From assembly GCF_020524285.1 (NCBI RefSeq), contig NZ_JAIVKX010000020.1, forward strand, positions 1 to 64,000: a stretch of DNA of 64,000 nucleotides, given 5' to 3'. Origin of the DNA: Alloyangia pacifica. Lineage in GTDB: Bacteria; Pseudomonadota; Alphaproteobacteria; Rhodobacterales; Rhodobacteraceae. The notes beneath the pieces were generated by a model, which was not told the origin of the DNA, searched no databases, and saw only the letters and a list, made by a program, of their open reading frames with translations. A program made the translations under genes and the position numbers. Position 1 is the first letter of the stretch, and the number at the start of each line of letters is the position of its first letter. Positions 19,410 to 29,265 of this stretch are shown one piece after another.

Positions 19410-20281
19410 CACACGCGCTCCGTCGATTTGCTGCCGAAGAGGCCCTGCGGCATCACGAAGAGCACGGCGAGAATGACGATGAAGGCCACCGCCTCCTTGT
19501 ACTGCGAGCTGAGGTAGCCCGCGGTTAGCGCCTCGAAGCAGCCGAGCAGCAGCCCGCCCACCAGCGCGCCCTTGGGGTTGCCCATGCCGCCGAGCATGGC
19601 GGCGGCAAAGCCCTTGAGCGCCAGCGCCACGCCGACGTCGTAGCCGACCAGGGTGATCGGCGTGACCAGAACGCCCGCGAAGGCGCCGATGGCCGCCGAG
19701 AGCCCGAAGGAGAGCGTCATCACCCAGCCGGTGTTGATCCCGACGAGCTGCGCCGCAACGCGGTTGTTGGCCGTGGCCAGCACCGCCTTGCCGGTCAGCG
19801 TGCGGGTGAAGAAGACCCACAGCCCGACGAAGACCGCCAGCGCACCGCCGATGACCCACAGGCTCTGCGGCAGGATCGTCGCGCCCAGCACGTGGATCGG
19901 ATCATCGCCCGAGAAGGACGGGAAGCGGTGCAGCTGTTTGTCGAAAATGAGCTGCGTCGCGCCGCGGATCACGATCGAGGCGCCGATGGTGATGATGATC
20001 AGCGAGACCACGGGCGCGCCGCGGGCCGGCTCGATCGCCAGCTTGTTCAGCGCCACGCCGAGCGCCGAGGTCACGAGGATCGCGACCACCGCGGCCAACG
20101 GCAGCGGCAGACCGGCCTGATAGGTGAAGACGGTGATCATCCCGCCCAGCATGACGAATTCGCCCTGGGCGAAGTTCACCACGTCGGAGGCGTTGTAGAT
20201 GATGGTGAATCCCAGCGCCACGAGCGCGTAGACGGCGCCCACGGTCAGACCGGAGAACAGGAATTGCAGCAGGGCGTCCAT
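19409..20281 (-). CDS. livH: Branched-chain-type ABC transporter permease (LivH-like)
   Basis: Membrane permease of 290 residues. Landmarks are G-L-T-V-G-A-V-Y-A-L-V-A-L-G-F-T-I-I-Y near 11-29 and N-F-A-Q-G-E-F-V-M-L-G near 36, with L-G-G-M-G-N-P-K-G-A in the coupling region near 230. The ATG at 20281 gives the conserved M-D-A-L-L-Q-F start; the 15 extra upstream codons are not conserved-looking. Confidence 0.93.
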   Translation of the reverse strand: MDALLQFLFSGLTVGAVYALVALGFTIIYNASDVVNFAQGEFVMLGGMITVFTYQAGLPLPLAAVVAILVTSALGVALNKLAIEPARGAPVVSLIIITIGASIVIRGATQLIFDKQLHRFPSFSGDDPIHVLGATILPQSLWVIGGALAVFVGLWVFFTRTLTGKAVLATANNRVAAQLVGINTGWVMTLSFGLSAAIGAFAGVLVTPITLVGYDVGVALALKGFAAAMLGGMGNPKGALVGGLLLGCFEALTAGYLSSQYKEAVAFIVILAVLFVMPQGLFGSKSTERV

Positions 20282-20347
20282 CGGGGCTCCCAGAGCTAGG
20301 CGTTTGGGGGATATGGCTCCGGGCACGGGGCCCGGAGCCGGGGCGGG

Positions 20348-21496
20348 TTACTCGACCGGCAGCCAGTCGCCGTCCTTGATCTCGAGCATGCGGAAGGCGC
20401 TGAGATCGAGGCCGAGGTGATCCTCGGGCGAGAAGCTGTAGGTGCCGGTGGTGCCGACCAGGCCGCTGGTCGCCTCCAGCGCATCGCGGATCGCTTGCGG
20501 ATCCTCGCTGTCACCGGCGCGCGCGATGGCGTCGACGATCAGTGCGAAGGCGTCATGGGCGTAGCCACCGAAGGTCGAGACATCCTGGTCGTACTTGGCC
20601 TTGTAGGCTTCGGTGTAGGAGGTCACGACCTCGTATTGCGCATCGTCCTCGGCCAGCTTGTCGGCGATCAGCAGCGCGGTGCCGGGCAGGCGCAGCGCCT
20701 CGGCGGCCTCGGCCCCGGCGAGCTCGATGAACGCGTCCGAGGCGACCCCGTGGCTCTGGTAGAGCGGGATCTCGAAGCCGAGCTGCGCGACGTTGCGGGT
20801 GACGATGGCCGGGCCCTGGCCGAAGCCCGGGTTCAGCACCGCCTGCACGCCGTCGGTGTTGCGGATGCGGGTCAGCTGCGGCGTCATGTCGGCGTCCTGC
20901 GGACCGTAGGTCTCGTCGGCGAGGATCTCGATGCCGTGATCGCCCGCCACTTCCTTGCACTGCGCCTGCATCGACGCGCCGAAGCCGTCGGTGCCCGAGA
21001 TCATGCCGATCTTGGTGATGCCCTGCGCCTGCATGTCGGTGAAGATCTTCTCGCAGGCCATGCGGTCGGTGTGCGGGGTCTTGAAGACGAACTCGCGCAC
21101 CGGGTCGATGATCGAGATCGCGCCGGCCAGCGAGATGAAGGGAATGCCCTCATCCTCGGCCACCGACAGGATCGACATGGTGGTGCCCGTGGTCGAGCCG
21201 CCGAGGATCGCCACAACCTCGTCATCCTCAACGAGGCGGGTGGCGAAGGTCCGCGCCTTGTTGGGATCGCCGCCGTCGTCGTAGAGCGTCAAGGCAATCT
21301 CCTCGCCGTTGATCCCGCCCTCCTCGTTGAGCTGCTCGACCAGCATCTCGATGGTCTTCGCCTCGGGGTCGCCGAGGAAGGCCGCCGGGCCGGTGGCAGA
21401 AACGCTGACGCCGAGGCGGATCTCGGCCTGCGCGGCGCCGGTCAGGGCGCCGAGCGCGGCCAGGGTGGCGAGCGCGGTGGTGGTCTTGGACATCAT
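20348..21496 (-). CDS. livK: ABC transporter substrate-binding protein (LivK-like)
   Basis: Periplasmic receptor, 382 residues, with a Sec signal peptide ending near A-Q-A (residue 24). The mature protein is of the type I ligand-binding fold (I-R-L-G-V-S-V-S-A-T-G-P-A-A-F-L-G start). GGAGGAG stands 5 nt before the double ATG. It is the receptor of the importer encoded downstream. Ligand specificity cannot be read from the sequence; the paa context suggests an aromatic acid. Confidence 0.92.
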   Translation of the reverse strand: MMSKTTTALATLAALGALTGAAQAEIRLGVSVSATGPAAFLGDPEAKTIEMLVEQLNEEGGINGEEIALTLYDDGGDPNKARTFATRLVEDDEVVAILGGSTTGTTMSILSVAEDEGIPFISLAGAISIIDPVREFVFKTPHTDRMACEKIFTDMQAQGITKIGMISGTDGFGASMQAQCKEVAGDHGIEILADETYGPQDADMTPQLTRIRNTDGVQAVLNPGFGQGPAIVTRNVAQLGFEIPLYQSHGVASDAFIELAGAEAAEALRLPGTALLIADKLAEDDAQYEVVTSYTEAYKAKYDQDVSTFGGYAHDAFALIVDAIARAGDSEDPQAIRDALEATSGLVGTTGTYSFSPEDHLGLDLSAFRMLEIKDGDWLPVE

Positions 21497-21555
21497 GGTA
21501 ACTCCTCCCAGATTGGTGTCCGTCGAATGTCGGGTGCCGGGGTCCGGCCGGGCCG

Positions 21556-23202
21556 TCAGGCCGCTTTCGGCCAGCGGATCATCACGCGCCGGAAGCGGGG
21601 CGCGACGAAGGCGGCGTCGGTCAGGCTGGCATTGCCCGCCGGGTTCGCCCCGGTGACGTGAAAGTCGGAGAAAGCCGCCGACTGGTTCACGTAGATATTG
21701 CCGGTGAGATTCACCGAAAGGTTCACCCCCGCCTGCGCAAATGCCTTGGCTGCGCGGGCGATGTGCGTCTCATCGGTGGCGTAGAGCGCCGCGGTGATCG
21801 CGCCCTTGCTGCGGGCGATGCCGGCGGCGCGGGCGATCGCATCCTCGGCGCCGTCGCAGGGCACGACGAAGGAGACGGGGCCGAAGCACTCGTCGTTCTG
21901 CGGACCCTCGGCGCCCTCGACCGCGATCATCAGCGGCGTGGCGCTGCGGCCATGGCCGGTTTCGGCGCTGTCGCGGATCACCCGGCCTGCGCCGCGGGCG
22001 GTCTCGATGCGCGCCAGGGTGGCGGGGTTGACGATGGTGCCGCAGACCCCGGCGGCGCGCGCCGGATCGGAGAGCAGCGCGTCGATCGCCTGCTTGATCC
22101 CCTCGGCCACCGCGTCAAAGCTCTTGGGGCCCTGATCGGTCTCGATCCCGCCGCGCGGGATATAGAGGTTCTGCGGCGAGGTGCACATCTGCCCCGAGTA
22201 GAGCGACAGCGAGAAGGCGAGGTTGGCGCACATGCCGGCAAAGTCGTCGGTGCCGGTGATCGTGACCGAGTTGACCCCGGCCTCCTCGGTGAACACCTGT
22301 GCCTTGCTGTGTGCGCGGATCCAGTCGGCGAACGCGGTGGAGCCCGTGTAGTCGATCAGCGCCACCTTCTCGTGCGTCGCCAGGTCCTTGGTGATCTCTG
22401 ACCCCGGCGCATCGGCGGCCAGCAGCACCGCGTTCCGCGGCAGGCCGGCTTCGGCGAAAACCTCGCGCAGCACGCGCACGGTCAGTGCCAGCGGCAGGAT
22501 GGCACGCGGGTGCGGCTTGACGATCACCGGGTTGCCGGTGGCGAGGCTGGCGAAGAGCCCTGGGTAGCCGTTCCACGTCGGGAAGGTGTTGCAGCCCACG
22601 GTGAGCGCGATGCCGCGCGGCACCAGCGCCCAGTGCTTCTCGATCACCAGCGGCGCGTGCTTGCCCTGCGGCTTTTCCCAGACCGCATCGCGGGCGCTGC
22701 GGGTCAGCTCGGCATAGGCCGTGGCCAGCGCCTCCAGCCCGCGGTCCTGCGCATGCGGCCCGCCCGCCTGGAAGGCCATGGCAAAGGCCTGGCCGGTGGT
22801 GTGCATCGCGGCATGGCCCAGCAGGAAGCTCATCTTGTTGAGCCGCACCAGCGCCTCGAGCAGAGCCCCGACCCGCGCCTCGACCGTGGCCTCGGCGAAC
22901 ACGGGCGCGGCAGCCTCGGCGGCGGCGATCAGCGCCTCGGGCGCGGCGGCGGGATAGCTGATGCCGAGCTCGGGGCCCCAGGGAGAGACCTCGGAGCCGA
23001 CGCGGCCCGTCTCGGGATGGCCGGACAGATCGAAGGCGGCACCCAGCAGGGCCACATAGGACGATTCGCCCTCCTCCTTCGCCGTCTCGCCGTAGATCTT
23101 CCCGCTCGGGACCTCGGGGAACGGGGTCCAGAATTCGCGCGTTTCCAGTGCTTTCAGGGCACTTTCCAGCAGCGGTTTATGGCGGGTGAACAGGTCTGTC
23201 AT
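21556..23202 (-). CDS. paaN: Phenylacetic acid degradation protein PaaN, aldehyde dehydrogenase superfamily
   Basis: An ALDH-superfamily protein of 548 residues, of the PaaN type found in paa clusters but distinct from PaaZ. It has a long N-terminal extension, N-T-F-P-T-W-N-G-Y-P-G near 208, K-P-H-P-R-A near 230, an F-T-E-E-A-G-V-N-S-V-T segment near 308 and the Cys-containing S-G-Q-M-C-T-S-P-Q-N near 340. The precise reaction is not settled from sequence; ring-opening aldehyde oxidation has been proposed for the family. ATG 23202 follows GGGAGGAGCC; an in-frame TTG upstream was rejected. First gene of the leftward operon, 30 bp from the candidate PaaR operator. Confidence 0.88.
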   Translation of the reverse strand: MTDLFTRHKPLLESALKALETREFWTPFPEVPSGKIYGETAKEEGESSYVALLGAAFDLSGHPETGRVGSEVSPWGPELGISYPAAAPEALIAAAEAAAPVFAEATVEARVGALLEALVRLNKMSFLLGHAAMHTTGQAFAMAFQAGGPHAQDRGLEALATAYAELTRSARDAVWEKPQGKHAPLVIEKHWALVPRGIALTVGCNTFPTWNGYPGLFASLATGNPVIVKPHPRAILPLALTVRVLREVFAEAGLPRNAVLLAADAPGSEITKDLATHEKVALIDYTGSTAFADWIRAHSKAQVFTEEAGVNSVTITGTDDFAGMCANLAFSLSLYSGQMCTSPQNLYIPRGGIETDQGPKSFDAVAEGIKQAIDALLSDPARAAGVCGTIVNPATLARIETARGAGRVIRDSAETGHGRSATPLMIAVEGAEGPQNDECFGPVSFVVPCDGAEDAIARAAGIARSKGAITAALYATDETHIARAAKAFAQAGVNLSVNLTGNIYVNQSAAFSDFHVTGANPAGNASLTDAAFVAPRFRRVMIRWPKAA

Positions 23203-23231
23203 GGCTCCTCCCAAAGCTTGACCAGTATCAT

Positions 23232-23249
23232 TGACCGTCCGGTCGGTTT
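23232..23249. promoter_or_regulatory. Candidate PaaR operator in the paaN/paaG divergent promoter
   Basis: TGACCGTCCGGTCGGTTT contains ACCG-TC-CG-GT-CGGT, a palindromic core of the form ACCGNNCGNNCGGT. It lies 30 bp from the paaN ATG and 51 bp from the paaG ATG, so one bound TetR dimer could repress both directions. The same core recurs at 35113-35126. As I recall, the actinobacterial TetR-type PaaR recognises this ACCGNNCGNNCGGT core. Confidence 0.75.
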
Positions 23250-23299
23250 ATGCAACAGTAAATCTCACAGGCCCCGTGGAGGGGGGCTGGGAGGATCAC

Positions 23300-24094
23300 A
23301 TGACGACATCGCAAACCGTGCTGGCGGAGCTGGACTCCGGCGTTCTGAAACTGACGCTCAACCGCCCGGAAAAGCTCAACTCCTTCAACGAGGAGATGCA
23401 TCTTGCCCTGCGCGCTCAAATCCAGCGTGCGCATGATGACGACTCGATTCGCGCCGTGCTGCTGACCGGTGCCGGGCGCGGCTTCTGCGCCGGGCAGGAC
23501 CTCGGCGACCGCGACCCGCGCAAGGGCGGGCCCAAGCCCGACCTGGGCCACACCATCGAGACCTTCTACAACCCGACCCTCCGCCTGATCCGCGCGCTGG
23601 AAAAGCCGGTGATCTGCGCCGTGAACGGCGTGGCGGCGGGCGCCGGAGCCAACATCGCCTTTGCCTGCGACATCGTGCTGGCGGCGAAATCGGCGAAGTT
23701 CATCCAGGCCTTCTCGAAGATCGGCCTGATCCCTGACGCCGGCGGCAGCTGGTCGCTGACCCGGATCCTCGGCGAGCCGCGCGCCAAGGCGCTGACCCTG
23801 ACCGCCGAGCCGCTGATGGCCGAGACCGCCGCCGACTGGGGGCTGATCTGGAAGGCTCTGGAGGACGACACGCTGATGGCCGAGGCCGAGGCGCTGGCCG
23901 GCAAGCTCGCCGCCGGGCCGACGCTGGGCCTGGGGCTGACCAAGCGGCTGATCCAGGACGCCGCGACGAACGATCTCGACACCCATCTCGACCGCGAGCG
24001 AGACTGCCAGCGCGAAGCGGGCCGGTCCGACGACTATGCCGAGGGCGTGACCGCCTTCCTCGAGAAACGTCCCGCCAGCTTCCGGGGGAAGTGA
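23300..24094 (+). CDS. paaG: 2-(1,2-epoxy-1,2-dihydrophenyl)acetyl-CoA isomerase
   Basis: Crotonase-family enzyme, 264 residues, converting ring-1,2-epoxyphenylacetyl-CoA to the oxepin-CoA. Landmarks: L-T-L-N-R-P-E-K-L-N-S-F near 18, G-R-G-F-C-A-G-Q-D-L near 60-69 (oxyanion segment), N-G-V-A-A-G-A-G-A-N near 107, and L-I-P-D-A-G-G-S-W near 142, with Asp at the PaaG catalytic position. ATG 23300 follows GGGAGGATCAC and matches the family start; 23 upstream in-frame codons run through the operator and were excluded. Heads paaG-paaI-paaK-paaR. Confidence 0.92.
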   Translation: MTTSQTVLAELDSGVLKLTLNRPEKLNSFNEEMHLALRAQIQRAHDDDSIRAVLLTGAGRGFCAGQDLGDRDPRKGGPKPDLGHTIETFYNPTLRLIRALEKPVICAVNGVAAGAGANIAFACDIVLAAKSAKFIQAFSKIGLIPDAGGSWSLTRILGEPRAKALTLTAEPLMAETAADWGLIWKALEDDTLMAEAEALAGKLAAGPTLGLGLTKRLIQDAATNDLDTHLDRERDCQREAGRSDDYAEGVTAFLEKRPASFRGK

Positions 24095-24097
24095 GCC

Positions 24098-24556
24098 ATG
24101 AAGGACATCCAGAGCATGACCCCACAGGATCTCGCCGAAGCCTGCGCCAAGGAGATGTGGAATTCCGACAGCGCCTCGCAGCGGCTCGGCATGACGCTGA
24201 CCCACATCGCGCCCGGCCATGCGACGCTCGAGATGGAGCTGAGCGACCAGATGACCAACGGCCACGGCAATGCCCACGGCGGCTATCTCTTCACGCTCGC
24301 CGACAGCGCCTTTGCCTTTGCCTGCAACACCTACAACGAGATGACCGTCGCGCAGCACTGCTCGGTCACCTACATTACCCCGGGCGCGCTCGGGGACCGG
24401 CTCACGGCCACCGCGCGCGAGGTGTCGCGCAAGGGCCGCTCCGGCATCTATGACGTTACGGTATCCCGGGAGGACGGGACCGTTATCGCAGAATTCCGCG
24501 GCCATTCGCGGACGCTCAACCGGCCCCTGCTGCCCGAAACGCGGGCGGAGGGCTGA
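24098..24556 (+). CDS. paaI: Hydroxyphenylacetyl-CoA thioesterase (hotdog fold)
   Basis: A 152-residue hotdog thioesterase thought to release trapped CoA esters when the pathway stalls. The PaaI signature N-x-H-G-N-A-H-G-G-Y-L-F-T-L-A-D-S-A-F-A is at about 51-68, with the catalytic Asp in L-A-D. It starts 3 nt after the paaG stop, with GGGGGAAGTGAGCC upstream. Confidence 0.92.
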   Translation: MKDIQSMTPQDLAEACAKEMWNSDSASQRLGMTLTHIAPGHATLEMELSDQMTNGHGNAHGGYLFTLADSAFAFACNTYNEMTVAQHCSVTYITPGALGDRLTATAREVSRKGRSGIYDVTVSREDGTVIAEFRGHSRTLNRPLLPETRAEG

Positions 24557-24577
24557 CCTTTGAAGGGAGGAGAGACC

Positions 24578-25885
<1,308 letters not shown>

Positions 25886-25905
25886 CCTCCGGGCAGGCTA
25901 GAAAA

Positions 25906-25923
25906 TACCCCGTCCGGCGGGTA
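25906..25923. promoter_or_regulatory. Weaker PaaR-like site upstream of paaR
   Basis: TACCCCGTCCGGCGGGTA is an imperfect palindrome with perfect TACCC/GGGTA ends. It shares CCGTCCGG and the GGT end with the site at 23232-23249 (11 of 14 core positions when aligned). It lies about 53 bp upstream of paaR and could give autoregulation. It does not fully match the ACCGNNCGNNCGGT core. Confidence 0.3.
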
Positions 25924-25975
25924 AGGACTGGCGCGCCGCCATTCCCCCGCCGGACCAAGAGGAGCATTCGCGCAT

Positions 25976-26575
25976 ATGGCAAGAACGCGCGCCAGCGACT
26001 TCGAGGAAAAGCAGCACCAGCTGCTCCTGACCGCCGCCAACGTCTTTGCGACGCAGGGGATGGAGAAGGCGTCCATGTCCCAGATCGCATCGGAGGCCGG
26101 GGTCTCCAAGTCGCTGCTCTACCACTACTACCCGTCGAAGGACGCGCTGATCTTCGCGATCATCGAAGGCCATCTCGACGAGCTCGACGCGGCGCTGGAA
26201 GAGGCAGACGACCCCGCCCTGCCGCCGCGCGATCGGCTCGAGCAGCTGGTGATGACGGTGCTCGACGCCTACAAGGGCGCCGACGACCAGCACAAGGTCC
26301 AGCTCAACGCCGGCCCCGCGCTCTCGGACGAGCAGAAGGCCGGCATCACCAAGATAGAGCGCCGCATCGTCAAGCATTTCTCGAACGTTCTGAACGAGAT
26401 ACACCCGCAGCTCGACACGCCGGAACGGCCGCTTCTCATGCCGGTCACCATGTCGCTCTTTGGCATGATGAACTGGGTCTACATGTGGTTCCGCGACGGC
26501 GGCAAGATCAGCCGCGAGGACTATGCCCGCGTGGCGACGACGCTGATCCTCGAGGGGGTCAAGGGCGTCCGCTGA
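25976..26575 (+). CDS. paaR: TetR-family repressor of the phenylacetate genes
   Basis: A 199-residue TetR regulator. The N-terminal HTH occupies about residues 15-55 (A-A-N-V-F-A-T-Q-G, then S-Q-I-A-S-E-A-G-V-S-K-S-L-L-Y-H-Y-Y). The C-terminal ligand domain would bind a CoA ester, phenylacetyl-CoA by analogy with characterised PaaR proteins. AGAGGAG lies about 12 nt before the ATG. It is last in the rightward paa operon and its 3' end overlaps the convergent paaY by 17 bp. Confidence 0.88.
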   Translation: MARTRASDFEEKQHQLLLTAANVFATQGMEKASMSQIASEAGVSKSLLYHYYPSKDALIFAIIEGHLDELDAALEEADDPALPPRDRLEQLVMTVLDAYKGADDQHKVQLNAGPALSDEQKAGITKIERRIVKHFSNVLNEIHPQLDTPERPLLMPVTMSLFGMMNWVYMWFRDGGKISREDYARVATTLILEGVKGVR

Positions 26576-27176
26576 GCGCCGCGCGCTCGACCACCAGGGG
26601 ATCGTACTCGGGCGCCGTCACGCGGCGGCGCCCTTCCTCCACCTCCGCCAGCGGCTGCGCCGGGGCGAGCTTGGTCTTGGCGTCCACCGCAAGCTGCCGG
26701 TAGACGTCCGTGCCGCGCGACTTCCAGTCGATTTCCTTTTCGGTCAGATCGCGCAGCACCTTCGCGGGCGCGCCGACGGCCATGACATTCGCCGGAATCT
26801 CCATCCCCGCGCGCACGAAGGCCATGGCGCCGAGGATGCTGTTCTCGCCGATCCGCGCCTCGTCCATCACCACGGCGTTCATCCCGATCAGCGCGTTGCG
26901 CCCGATGTGGCAGCCGTGCAGCACCGCGCCGTGTCCGACGTGACCGCGCTCCTCGACCACGACGTCCTTGCCGGGGAAGGCATGGGCGACGCAGGTCTCC
27001 TGCACGTTCGAGCCGGGATGCAGCGTGATCCGCCCGAAATCGCCGCGCAGCACCGCGCCGGGGCCGACGTAGCAGCCGGCCCCCACGATCACGTCCCCGA
27101 TCAGCACCGCCTCGGGGTGGACGAAGGCCGAGGGGACCACCACCGGCACCACCCCGTCCCAGGACCAGATCGCCAT
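26559..27176 (-). CDS. paaY: PaaY-type hexapeptide-repeat protein (gamma-carbonic-anhydrase-like, thioesterase)
   Basis: A left-handed beta-helix protein of 205 residues. Hexapeptide repeats run from about 15 to 155, with metal-binding histidines in C-V-A-H-A-F and G-H-V-G-H-G near 64-86. PaaY proteins are reported to hydrolyse ring-modified CoA thioesters and prevent CoA sequestration. It starts 2 nt after the paaZ stop and ends inside the paaR 3' end. Confidence 0.9.
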   Translation of the reverse strand: MAIWSWDGVVPVVVPSAFVHPEAVLIGDVIVGAGCYVGPGAVLRGDFGRITLHPGSNVQETCVAHAFPGKDVVVEERGHVGHGAVLHGCHIGRNALIGMNAVVMDEARIGENSILGAMAFVRAGMEIPANVMAVGAPAKVLRDLTEKEIDWKSRGTDVYRQLAVDAKTKLAPAQPLAEVEEGRRRVTAPEYDPLVVERAALSGRP

Positions 27177-27178
27177 GT

Positions 27179-29248
27179 TCAGCCCTCCTGCGGCAGCGGC
27201 CAGCTCTTGGCCACCATGGTCAGCACGTCGTACTCGGCCACCACCTCGTCTTTCTGGTTGGTGACGCGGCAATCCCAGCGGACCTCGCCGTAGACCGTGC
27301 CCTCGCGCGGGTTGATCTGCTTGCAGGTCAGCTGCACCTGCAGGCTGTCGCCGAAGTAGACCGGGGTCAGGAAGCGCAGGTTGTCGACGCCGTAGTTCGC
27401 CAGCACCGGGCCGGGATCGGGCTGCACGAAGAGACCCGCCGCGAAAGAGGCGATGAGGTAGCCATGCGCCACGCGGTCGTCGAAGAACGGGTTGGCCCTG
27501 GCGGCCTCGCTGTCCATATGCGCGTAGAAGGTGTCGCCGGTGAAATGCGCGAAGTGCTCGACGTCTTCCTCGGTGATCACCCGGCGCTCGGTGATCAGCT
27601 GGTCGCCGATGTTCAGCTCGGCCAGCGACTTGCGGAACGGGTGGGTGCCCTGCTCGGCCGGTGCGCCCGCGACCCATTCGCCGGTGACCGCCGAGAGCAG
27701 CCGCGGCGTGCCCTGCACGGCGGTGCGCATCATGAAATGCTTCACCCCGCGCATGCCGCCCATCTCCTCGCCGCCGCCCGCGCGGCCCGGCCCGCCGTGC
27801 ACCAGCGGCGCCAGCGGCGCGCCGTGGCCGGTCGAGCTCTTGGCGCTGTCGCGGTTGCCCAGCATCACCCGCCCGTGGAAGGGCGCGACGCCGATCACCA
27901 GGTCGGCCGCCACGTCGGGGTCGTTGGTGAAGACCGAGGAGACCAGCGACCCCTTGCCCTTCATCGCAAGCGCCACCGCCTCGTCCATGCCCTCGTAGCC
28001 CATCACCGTCGCCACCGGGCCGAAGGCCTCGATGTCATGCGGGGCCGCGGCCTTGAACGGCTCGGCGCAGCGCAGCAGCACCGGGTTGAGGAAGGCGCCC
28101 GCCTCGGCATCGCCGGAAACCACCTCGACCTTCTCGGGATCGCCGAAGACGATCTCCGCCTCGCGGGCGATCTCGGCGATCTTCTCGCGCACGCCCTGAC
28201 GGTCGCCCAAAGAAGCCAGCGCGCTCATCCGCGCATTGGCATCGTCCGGCAGACCCAGCGGCGTCTTGCCGAGCCGCTCGGACAGCGCCTCGATCACCGC
28301 CTGCTCGTGTGCCTTGGGCACCAGAACGCGGCGGATCGCGGTGCATTTCTGCCCCGCCTTGGCGGTCATCTCGCGGTGCACTTCCTTGACGAAGAGATCG
28401 AACTCCGGCGTGCCCGGCGCCGCGTCGGGACCAAGGATCGCGGCGTTGAGACTGTCCGCCTCCATGGTGAAGCGCACCGAGTTCTCGACGATCGCCGGAT
28501 GCGACTTCAGCTTGCGCCCGGTCGTGGCCGAGCCGGTAAACGTCACGATGTCCTGCCCGGTCACGTGGTCCAGAAGGTCGCCGACGCCGCCGCAGACGAT
28601 CTGCAGCGCGCCGTCCGGCAGGATGCCCAGCTCGAGGATGCGGCGCACCACCAGCTCGCTCAGGTAGGCGGTGGCCGAGGCGGGTTTGACGAGGCAGGGC
28701 ATGCCGGCGATCAGCGTGGGGGCGATCTTCTCCAGCATCCCCCAGACCGGGAAGTTGAAAGCGTTGATGTGGATCGCCACGCCCTGCATCGGCACCAGAA
28801 TGTGCTGGCCGACGAAGCTGCCGTCGCGCGACAGCCCCTCGACCGGACCCTCGGGGATGACCTTGGCATTGGGCAGCTCGCGCCGCGCCTTGGAGGCGAA
28901 GGTCAGCATGGTGCCGATGCCGCCGTCGATGTCCGGCCAGGCGTCCCGCGCTGTGGCGCCGGTCGCGAGGCTCTCGGCGTAGAACTCGTCTTTCATCTCC
29001 ATGAGCCTGAGGCCGATCTCTTTCAGCATCAGCGCCCGCTCGTGGATGGTGTACTGGCGCAGCGCCTTGCCGCCGACCTCGCGGCCCCAGTCCAGCGCCC
29101 CGGCGAAATCGAGCCCGTCGGAACCGATAAAGGCGTGCACTTCCCCGGTCGCGGCATTGGCGAGCGGCTTGCCCGCGCCCTGCCCGGCGCGCCATGCGCC
29201 CTGCACGTAGCTCTCGAGGCGGCGCGCGGTGCGTCCCGTATCCAGCAT
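27179..29248 (-). CDS. paaZ: Bifunctional oxepin-CoA hydrolase/3-oxo-5,6-dehydrosuberyl-CoA semialdehyde dehydrogenase
   Basis: Fusion enzyme of 689 residues. An NADP-linked ALDH domain (about 1-525) has T-M-E-A-D-S-L-N near 257 (catalytic Glu) and K-A-G-Q-K-C-T-A-I near 293 (catalytic Cys). A C-terminal MaoC-like R-hydratase domain (about 540-689) has G-D-T-F-Y-A-H-M-D near 570 with the Asp/His pair. It opens the oxepin ring and oxidises the resulting aldehyde. The ATG at 29248 has GGAAGG upstream and yields the standard length; the open frame extends 22 codons further. Confidence 0.95.
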   Translation of the reverse strand: MLDTGRTARRLESYVQGAWRAGQGAGKPLANAATGEVHAFIGSDGLDFAGALDWGREVGGKALRQYTIHERALMLKEIGLRLMEMKDEFYAESLATGATARDAWPDIDGGIGTMLTFASKARRELPNAKVIPEGPVEGLSRDGSFVGQHILVPMQGVAIHINAFNFPVWGMLEKIAPTLIAGMPCLVKPASATAYLSELVVRRILELGILPDGALQIVCGGVGDLLDHVTGQDIVTFTGSATTGRKLKSHPAIVENSVRFTMEADSLNAAILGPDAAPGTPEFDLFVKEVHREMTAKAGQKCTAIRRVLVPKAHEQAVIEALSERLGKTPLGLPDDANARMSALASLGDRQGVREKIAEIAREAEIVFGDPEKVEVVSGDAEAGAFLNPVLLRCAEPFKAAAPHDIEAFGPVATVMGYEGMDEAVALAMKGKGSLVSSVFTNDPDVAADLVIGVAPFHGRVMLGNRDSAKSSTGHGAPLAPLVHGGPGRAGGGEEMGGMRGVKHFMMRTAVQGTPRLLSAVTGEWVAGAPAEQGTHPFRKSLAELNIGDQLITERRVITEEDVEHFAHFTGDTFYAHMDSEAARANPFFDDRVAHGYLIASFAAGLFVQPDPGPVLANYGVDNLRFLTPVYFGDSLQVQLTCKQINPREGTVYGEVRWDCRVTNQKDEVVAEYDVLTMVAKSWPLPQEG

Positions 29249-29265
29249 TTGCTCGTCCTTCCTGT

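Noticed and set aside
18453-19859. Extended livM reading frame reaching into livH
   Set aside because: The conserved LivM N-terminus starts at ATG 19409 overlapping the livH stop; the extra residues are an out-of-frame reading of livH.
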